In this document: positions 8,612-15,000 of the stretch, one piece after another
How positions within the stretch are numbered: the stretch's first letter is position 1
How the letters are laid out: each line of letters begins with the position of its first letter
From: Actinidia chinensis
Taxonomy: Eukaryota; Streptophyta; Magnoliopsida; Ericales; Actinidiaceae
Length of the DNA stretch: 15,000 bases
Assembly: GCA_009663005.1 (NCBI GenBank)
Contig: VIGQ01002048.1
Location: 7,501-22,500, forward strand
Direction: 5' to 3'
The notes under the pieces: model-generated
What the model saw: the letters and a program-made list of their open reading frames with translations, nothing else
Told to the model about the DNA's origin: nothing
Databases searched by the model: none
Translations under genes and position numbers: made by a program

Positions 8612-8697
8612 GCCCAATTGAAGGCCCAAGTAGCCAGCCCAAGTTTGAAGCCCAAGCCCAATTTAAGGCCCAACCCATGAATACCAAGCCCAGCCCA
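8612..8697 (+). promoter_or_regulatory. Cluster of eight GCCCA (TGGGC, site II-like) motifs in U3
   Basis: GCCCA occurs at 8612, 8624, 8637, 8650, 8656, 8668, 8688 and 8693. TGGGCY/RGCCCA motifs (site II) are bound by TCP-type factors in plant promoters, so these could serve as LTR enhancers. The left-arm LTR keeps only some of them. Confidence 0.5.
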
Positions 8698-8903
8698 TAA
8701 CCCTTCGAGATGTAAATCGATGGGAAAGGAGAAAAAGAAAGACTGAGAAGAGAAGAGAGATGGAAAGAGAGAGTGCTCTGACAGAGCAGTCAGATGGGGC
8801 GCCCGAACAAGCCGAAAGAAGAGACTCCCTCCCCCCATGTCACAATGGAAGCATGAAATTGATTCTCTAGCCATACTCATCCTTCTCTCTGTCCTGTGGA
8901 TCC

Positions 8904-8910
8904 TATATAA
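8904..8910 (+). promoter_or_regulatory. TATA box of the right-arm LTR
   Basis: TATATAA in the context CCTATATAAGACTC, about 300 bases into the LTR. A start site would be expected about 30 bases downstream, near 8935-8945. Confidence 0.6.
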
Positions 8911-9036
8911 GACTCTTCTGAGAGCAGAGCAAGAGTGGGAAAAGACAGAATGTATTTTATGTCCATGTTCAGTTAAGAATATAAGCCTTTTTATTTAATG
9001 TTTATTTTTATATCTAAGGTCAAAATGGATTTGACA

Positions 9037-9175
9037 TTTTTTTTTTTGATTGGGGGATCAGCGGTAGGATATTAACGAGGTTTAATATTGCAGGAGTGTC
9101 GATCTCATATCGTAAAACTCCGTAACGCTTGAACCTCCCTTCATACAAAGTGAGCTAAAGCTCCTATCAACCTTT
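9037..9175 (-). mobile_element. Candidate SINE, right arm
   Basis: Mirror of 6178-6306. The poly(A) tail appears as 11 Ts at 9037-9047, followed by GATTGGGGG. Box A-like TAGCTCACTTT is at 9147-9157 on the minus strand. The box B region reads CAAGCGTTACGGAG and is damaged compared with the left arm. Confidence 0.45.
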
Positions 9176-10091
9176 TGGAAAAAAATATAAATAGTGGACA
9201 TCAGTGCCAAATAGGCAATAGGCCCTTAATCAAAGGGGTAAAGACATTATGTTGTTTGTAACTTGTTTTAGCACTATGAGGTTTCTCTTTTTCAAAGGCT
9301 TCCAATCCACTTTACAAGTTATATTTTGGGGTTAGGCCAACATATTGATTTAGAATATTTGCTTACACAAAAGTTACCTAATTTGGGTGTGAAGAGTTGT
9401 CGGCAGAGAACGGTGTTAGGAAAGGCGTTGTCCCAAGGAGCCTTAACACTATGTTGGTGGCAAAATCTAGTCAGTCAAATTGAACAATTGGCATTTTATG
9501 AAGTTTTTTAGTATAGGGGTTTAAACTTTCATGCTTTAATTCTATGTTGTGTCAGGTCCATACATGCCTTTGTTTTTTCTTTAAATGGGCTTTTGTCCTC
9601 CGATTAATCATCGGTGCTATAAAAAATATGCAAAAATCTTTAAAAAGCTTGTTGTAAAGCTTAAAGAAAATAACCAGTGTAGTCTTCTCTAGAAGCTTGG
9701 ATTATTGGATTTTTGGTTTAAATCCCAACAAACGAATCCATTTCCTTTTTTGGAAACGAGATGGCTTTTTTTACAGGAAAAAAAAATCACGAAGACAGAA
9801 AAAATATTTTTATTTGAATAAATAAGTTCTTATTTTTGTAGATAGTAGTTTTTTTTCAAGTTTGAATAATTTTTTTTACATTTATCGTATTCTTTTTCCA
9901 TTGAGAGGGAATCGAAAGGGATACAAAATTATAACTCAAAAACTGTAAAAAAATTTACTAAATGCCAACAAACCAAAAATTCAAAATAACTGAAAATCTA
10001 AAACATAAACAAACCAAAAACTAGGCAACAAAGCCAGTTTTGTTTCTTTGTTCCCCTTGTTTTCCATATTCCTCTTCATAAACGATAAACC
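9176..10091. other. AT-rich non-coding stretch, mirror of 5309-6177
   Basis: Aligns in reverse to the left-arm stretch with many small indels. The T/A-rich segment about 9770-9990 mirrors 5370-5620. No gene or element ends recognised. Confidence 0.5.
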
Positions 10092-10094
10092 TAA

Positions 10095-10581
10095 AGGGCC
10101 CGGGTGTTGGCTGGAAGGATTTTGGAGGGACGAATACCTTTTTTCCTCGGAGAACTTTTCTATTCTCCCGGGTGTTTGGCTAGCGATATGCATCCAGATA
10201 AGTTATCACACCTGGAGGTGTATATGTTTGGGGTGCCTAAACCCCCTAACTAAAAAAGTTATCTACCGGTGCATGAGGGGGTGGGAGATAGAAAAAAATA
10301 TATAGAAGAAAGAAACAAAATTTATAATTTTATATATATAGGATAATATACATATATATATATATATTATATATATCTCCTAAATACAAAATATTTTTAA
10401 TTCTATAATACTTTTAATATTTTGTTTTCCTATATACATTTTATTCGCTTACATCCTCCACCTTTATCCACACATTCTAAAAAGTAATCCAAACAAAGTT
10501 AAAAGTTAATCTCCCTCTAAAATTTAATCCCTCCCTCTACAAGTTTATCCCCCATCATCATATCCTCATAGCCAACTGCCC
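10095..10581. mobile_element. Tourist-like MITE, right-arm copy matching copy 3
   Basis: Starts AGGGCCCGGGTGTTGGCTGG after TAA (10092-10094) and ends GCCAACTGCC before TAA (10582-10584). It carries the family's TTATC and GATAAC words and a central TA microsatellite. Length is 487 bp against 424 in the left arm. Confidence 0.74.
10331..10376. repeat. TA microsatellite, right arm
   Basis: TA runs interrupted by GGATAATATAC. Counterpart of 5062-5103. Confidence 0.85.
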
Positions 10582-10584
10582 TAA

Positions 10585-10749
10585 GGGCAATGTTTGGATG
10601 GATGGATTAGGAGGGGATACTTATTCCCCTCGGATAAATTTTTTTTCCCACCCACGGCGTTTGGCTGGCGGATAACTTTTTTTTTTTCCCCGGAAACTTT
10701 TCCCAGCCGTGGATAGAGAGCGGATAATTTTGTAAGGGTGGTCCGTAAT

Positions 10750-10780
<31 letters not shown>

Positions 10781-11048
10781 GGTGGGAGATAAGAAAAAAA
10801 TATATAAAGAGAACAAAATGTATAAATTTTTTTTTATATATATATAGAAAAAAATAAAATATATATTTTTTATATCAAGATGTAATTTACATTTTGTTTC
10901 TCTATTAATATTTTACTACTTACCTTATCTCACACTCTTATCCACCCATTAAAAAGTATCTAAACAATTGAAAATTATTGCCGCCTCCAAAGAATTTATC
11001 CTCCCTCTACAAGTTATCCCTTCCCAGATCCCTCCAGCCAACGTGCCC
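10585..11048. mobile_element. Tourist-like MITE, right-arm copy matching copy 2
   Basis: Starts GGGCAATGTTTGGATGG after the shared TAA (10582-10584) and ends CCAGCCAACGTGCCC before TAA (11049-11051). It contains the same inner GGCGTTTGGCTGGCGG word (about 10655) that copy 2 has in reverse. Length is 464 bp. Confidence 0.76.
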
Positions 11049-11130
11049 TAAGGAACCAAACACCAACCTAAACACTTTTAAAATTAACAATTAATGTTAA
11101 TGCATCTAATTGACGCTGGGCCAACAATAA

Positions 11131-11455
11131 TTGATGTTCGTAAATTGTCTGAACAGGTGCTTCACTTGGGGAGAGAGCAACGCTTCTAAAGCAGAAATTA
11201 TTTAATGCCTTACAGCATCTACCACCCAAACCATCCATTTTTGAAACCAAAAATAGTATTTTAAATTACCCAAATATAAACAACAGAGCTTTGAATGTCC
11301 TAAATTGGTCTTGAACAGGTGGCTTCCTTGGGGATATAGCAAGCGTCTTCTACAAGCCAGAAATGTGAGATTTGAATGGCCTTTAAAGCGCATCGGGTAG
11401 GACCACCGGCAACCTCGCAGTGTTTGAAAACCAAAGAATAGTATTTGTAAATTCA
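11131..11455. repeat. Tandem duplication of about 160 bp, right arm only
   Basis: Two direct units start at about 11131 and 11291. Each has TAAATTG, GAACAGGTG, CTTGGGG, an AAGCAG/AGCCAGAAAT word and a TTTGAAAACCAA-like end. The second unit also carries GGTAGGACCACCGGC where the first has CTACCACCC. The left arm has one unit at about 4230-4375. Confidence 0.65.
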
Positions 11456-12540
11456 AAACAGTTAGTATGTTTACGGGACTTAGACATTCGTACCGATAAC
11501 TCCATCCCAAAAGTCTCATCAAGTTGTTCGTGCCCACAGTTCTCGCCAACATTCTCCACCTCTCCCAAATTCAAAAAATTAATATTTTTTAAAATATTTT
11601 TATTAAGTATCCCAAATAGTGGTCTTATTTTAAAGGTCTTTTGATTATCATTTTAATAATAATACAACCTTTTATAAAATAATTATGGAAGTTAAAATTG
11701 CCCTTTTCTCCCGCTCCAGTAGCGTGAACCACAGCAAACGGAGACTGGTTTTCTCTTTTTTGACACACGGCTCCCATATTAAGACAAACTCCAATGAAAC
11801 CTCCATTTTTGCAGCAAAAAATAAAAATTGGTGGTGAACTTGAAATCTCTATTTTAGAGCTCCTATTTTAAAGAAATGAGTTGCTCTCTTATATGAATCC
11901 ATAATAATAAAGCCGGCTAGAGCGAATTAAAATAAACATTTCCTCTGCTCACGAATGTGGTTGTATATGTATATAATTGATAATAACGAAGCGTGATGAC
12001 TCAGTTAGGCCAAGGAATCGGTGTTAGCAAGAACAAATTTATGTAGGATGATTAATGTTGTTTGTATTTAAGATGTTACTATAAATTGGCTCAGATGGTT
12101 ATAGAAACAATACACCAATGGACATCATCCACAGACTATGTGTAGTGTAATTGTAGTAGGTTAAAAGTGATGAGTCACAGTCATACCACTTTTTGACCAA
12201 ATCAAATTGGTTATTTATAGTAGATCAGAACTAAGATGTAACATATAATTTAATTAAAATTCTCATAAACTTATTTTTAATTTCATAAAACTTATCGTCA
12301 CTAGCCGTACTTTTTCATAAAAATATTTATGTTATAATCCATAATAATTCATAAAAAAAATAAAAAATTTATAAATTTACCAAATATACCAATAAGTTAC
12401 AATTTCATCAACAAATCTATCACACAATACAAAACATCTTTAAAACAACGGCCTAGCCAAAATTTATAACAAAATAAATATAATTATACACGAAACCCTA
12501 TAAAATTCATAAAACAATATTGTGGATTTTTACTTTAATT
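11456..12540. other. AT-rich stretch, mirror of 3321-4230, nothing assigned
   Basis: Contains the reverse of the possible MITE remnant (ACTCCAATGAAAC at about 11788-11800) and the matching AGCCGGCT word at 11913. From about 11985 to 12200 the arm match is poor but collinear. No ORF with a recognisable domain. Confidence 0.45.
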
Positions 12541-12860
12541 CTGGTGGGCTCCACAGCAACATTAAAGTTTTGAGTAACCAAATTATTATTTAAGTCATAC
12601 TAATTACATAATAATAGTCATAAAACCATTCAAACAAGCTAAAATAATTCATAACCAAACCAATAAAGTGTTCGTAAAAGTAAACTTTAAAACTTGGTGT
12701 ATTCCACGCTAATTAATACTTTTTGAAATGATAATTTATTGTTGCTGAAATCATACTAATTCATAGGTCCCCCATAAGCTATCATATCAAAATGAAAATT
12801 CATAACATAACCAATAAAATGCATAAAATTTAACTTTAATTATTAAGGTTCCCGATAATT
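12541..12860. repeat. Degenerate ~140-bp tandem repeat, right-arm copy
   Basis: Reverse-complement units marked by GGGCTCCACAG (about 12547), GTATTCCACG (about 12699) and GGTTCCCG (about 12847), with ATTCATAA words between. Mirror of 2978-3320. Confidence 0.5.
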
Positions 12861-13308
12861 ATACTTTATAGTGAAATTTATAACGATTATATGGTTCATA
12901 AAATTTTACCAAACATCAAACAATATAATTTATAATAATTTTTTATCATAAAATATCTCATAATTAATGAACCATAAATAATTCATAAAAAAATAAGTTT
13001 AATTTATTTTTCAAGTTGTCATTATTTATTACTAATTTATTTAAAAATTTAATTCAATTTTTTTTATTATAATGAGGATTAAATGGGCCCCAAATAAGTG
13101 TGTGAGTCCCCCATTTTTTTTTATTGCGAAACTTATTTTTTATTGCACATTTGTGGTGCCTGCACACCCGCCTGAGGTACACGCCCTGCACGCATGGGGT
13201 CCGTACATTGTTGCAAATTGACAGTGACATATGATACAGTCAGACAAATGATATATACATATATATAATATGTAATGTAGTTTATGGGTGTGTGAGTATT
13301 TAAATAAT
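12861..13308. other. Non-coding block, mirror of 2533-2978
   Basis: AT-rich, with the GC-richer core CCCTGCACGCATGGGG at about 13185-13200. It ends in ATTTAAATAAT just before the foldback element. No gene seen. Confidence 0.45.
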
Positions 13309-14547
13309 GGTAAATATCACTGGACCTCCCCCTGAGGTTTAGGATAACAACAGGAACCTCTCCTTGAGGTTTAGAAAATTTACACTGACCTCTCCCCTGT
13401 CATACTTGTTGCCATTTTTGCAAGTAAAATTATCATTTTTGCCCCTCTCACTGCAGCCACCACCCCCACCCTCCTATTTTTTTCAATTTTTTTTAAAAGT
13501 TTTTTTAAATCCAAGTTTGTTAAAATCTAATTTATTTCTCTTTTTTATCAATTTTATTTTTTTATTTTTGGATAACAATTTTTTTTATTATATTTGTTTT
13601 TCTTTTTTTCATTAATTATTTTATTTTTTTATTTAGTTTTGTTTTTCTTTTTTTTAATTAAAAAAATAGTTATTCATAATAAAAATAATAAATAAATAAA
13701 ACGGCTTTTTGTTAATTAATTTTTTTCCCTTACCTTTTTTCAACTTGATTTAAACCCCTTCCCCCCCCTCCTCCCCTCCCCTACCTACCCCCCTCCTCCC
13801 CCTCCCCGCCCGCACCTATAACATTGGTTGTCGCCCTGTCAACCTCACCCTAAATAAATTCGACGTTGTGAATCGACAACCAATTTAGGTGTGTGTGTTT
13901 TTTTGTACAAATAGTTTTAGATTTTTTTTTTGCTATCTCTTCTTTTATGTTATTCTTTAGTTTTGTTTATTTTTATTTATTAGATTTTTAATTGTTTTAA
14001 ATCAACATTTTGGGGAGTCATTATTTTTAAATTAAAACAAGAGGTAATCAAAATATTATCAAAATAAAAGTATAATATATAAAAATAACAAAATTAAACA
14101 AAAAAAAATGATGAAAACAAATAATAAACAAAATTATTTTTTTATTTACTTTTTTTTCAACTATGTCATAACTATTTTTTTTTAATCAAAACAAGAAAAA
14201 ATAAAAAAAAAATAATTAATACAAAAAAGAAACACAACAAAAAAAATAATAACCAAATTAATTTATCCAAAGAAAATAAAACTCATAAAACCCGAAGACA
14301 TCCATGGTTCGCTTAAGAAGAAAGGGTGACGGTTCAACCCCCCTCTGTTACAACACCCCTTTAAACAGCCAATAGGGGTGGGGGTGGGCCTGGCTCGAAG
14401 TGAGTGAGAAGGGCAAAAATGGATAATTTCGACTTGCAATAATGGCAGACAAACAGTCTGACCAGGGGAGGTCATTAATTGTTTAAACCTCAGGGGAAGT
14501 TTCTTGTTTGTATCCTAAACCTCAGGGAGGTCAGTGATAATTTACCC
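13309..14547. mobile_element. Foldback / Mutator-like element, right-arm copy
   Basis: Begins GGTAAATATCACTGGACCTCC and ends GTGATAATTTACCC. The inner TIR parts match the left-arm copy (GAGGTTTAGGATA, CCTCTCCCCTG, GCAAGT, CCACCCCCACC). ATTTAAATAAT at 13298-13308 recurs at 14554-14564, six bases beyond the right end, a probable 9-11 bp target-site duplication as made by Mutator-like elements. At 1239 bp it is slightly longer than the left copy. Two internal patches (13753-13817 and 14325-14375) are C-rich where the left copy is A-rich. Confidence 0.67.
13753..13817. other. C-rich tract replacing an A-rich tract of the left arm
   Basis: About 65 bases made almost only of C with T, A and G at spaced positions. 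The aligned left-arm segment (2052-2117, reverse-complemented) has A where this has C, with most T and G positions kept, ending in a shared ATATAA...TGGTTGTCG. As read it could form G-quadruplex structures on the minus strand. Confidence 0.75.
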
Positions 14548-14990
14548 ACCCCCATTTAAATAATGGATGAGAAAAAAATCGAAAATGACAGCTGCGGGAA
14601 CGATGGTTGGGTGGTAGTATTGTCCGGTTTCGGCCGCCAAAACTGTTTTTTTGAGATTTTTCCTCGACCGGTTTTGCTTCTCGACGAACTTTAAAGAGCA
14701 GTGCCTGCCTTAGCTCGATAAATAGTTGATACTGTTGATATTTTATATCTCTTTTTCAATATATATATATGTATAATCCAAATTGAACAAAATACTTGTG
14801 ATTTATTTTTTTATTGGGCAGCTGGGGGCTCAAATTGAACATTTAGATATCAGATTAATATATTTTTAAGCATGACATCAGATCCTTTGTATAGAAAATA
14901 AAGTAGTTACCTTTCAAGCCATGGGAAATTTAAATTAATAATAAGCCTTGGTTTAGATAGATTTCTTTAGATAGATTTCTTTGGGACCTT
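14548..14990. other. CG-containing block and 14-bp direct repeat, mirror of 968-1370
   Basis: Contains TTTCGGCCGCC (about 14628) and the tandem 14-mer at 14955-14968 and 14969-14982. The last ten bases of the window (14991-15000) begin to match the inner end of MITE copy 1. Confidence 0.55.
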
Positions 14991-15000
14991 ACACCAGCCC

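Larger units (their letters stand above)
8601..9036 (+). mobile_element. LTR of the Copia-type retrotransposon, right arm
   Basis: This is the plus-strand counterpart of 6307-6759, 436 bp long. It starts directly after the polypurine tract and ends GGATTTGACA just before an 11-T run that is the SINE tail on the opposite strand. The U3-like part holds eight GCCCA motifs (8612-8697), a TATA box lies at 8904-8910, and the last ~100 bases form the R/U5-like part. No canonical AATAAA is visible in sense. The LTR promoter points outward from the apex. Confidence 0.72.
968..14990. repeat. Giant imperfect palindrome, arms of about 6.7 and 7.3 kb
   Basis: The left arm (968 to about 7680) reappears as its reverse complement in the right arm (about 7680 to 14990). 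Matching landmarks are 968/14990, 1371/14547, 2532/13309, the block near 2640/13190, 4439/11050, 4879/10583, 5307/10093, the LTR end 6307/9036, and 7180/8160. The sum of paired coordinates drifts smoothly from about 15340 at the centre to about 15960 at the ends, so the right arm has gained about 600 bases. Every mobile element occurs in both arms at the same relative place, so the duplication came after those insertions. The match runs to the right edge of the window, so the true arm may be longer. The arms differ by dense small indels. Whether this is a genomic inverted duplication or a fold-back sequencing artefact cannot be settled here; artefact is the more likely. Confidence 0.93.

Noticed and set aside
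6307..9036. A complete LTR retrotransposon bounded by the two LTRs
   Set aside because: The LTRs are inverted, not direct, each has a polypurine tract on its apex side, and no primer-binding site or pol domain lies between them. They are mirror copies of one 3' end.
13364..13615. 83-codon Phe/Leu/Ser-rich frame
   Set aside because: It is a translation of T-rich low-complexity foldback-element sequence. The apparent hydrophobic segments come from poly(T) composition.

Overview
The window looks like repeat-rich intergenic DNA from a flowering plant, and I see no convincing protein-coding gene in it. It is strongly AT-rich, with long A/T runs, TA microsatellites and short ORFs only. The recognisable parts are plant mobile elements: Tourist-like MITEs with TTA/TAA junctions, an LTR with a plant-type polypurine tract, a tRNA-derived SINE-like unit with a poly(A) end, and a foldback element with Mutator-like ends. 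The species cannot be told from the sequence.

The dominant structure is one giant imperfect palindrome. From about 968 to 7680 the sequence is repeated as its reverse complement from about 7680 to 14990, with the same elements in mirrored order. Left arm, outside to centre: a CG-containing block (968-1370), the foldback element (1371-2532), a block containing a ~140-bp degenerate tandem repeat (2533-3860), an unassigned AT-rich stretch (3861-4437), two adjacent Tourist-like MITEs (4441-4877 and 4881-5304), another unassigned stretch (5309-6177), a SINE-like unit (6178-6306), an LTR in minus orientation (6307-6759), and the 3' end of the retrotransposon interior (6760-7190). The right arm mirrors this: interior 8156-8600, LTR 8601-9036, SINE 9037-9175, MITEs 10095-10581 and 10585-11048, tandem repeat 12540-12860, foldback element 13309-14547, CG block 14548-14990. 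The apex lies near 7680, inside a ~1-kb zone where arm identity collapses but collinear anchors persist. Positions 1-967 are outside the visible palindrome and hold a third, longer MITE carrying a promoter-like segment and six in-frame 21-bp repeats.

The arms differ by very many scattered 1-bp indels and transversions, by a 160-bp tandem duplication present only on the right, and by patches where As in one arm are Cs in the other while T and G are kept. That pattern fits uncorrected long-read error better than evolutionary divergence. My leading reading is therefore a fold-back (palindromic) read or contig artefact over a genuine nest of plant transposons. A real inverted duplication, which would give a ~7-kb hairpin RNA and outward-facing duplicated LTR promoters, is not excluded.
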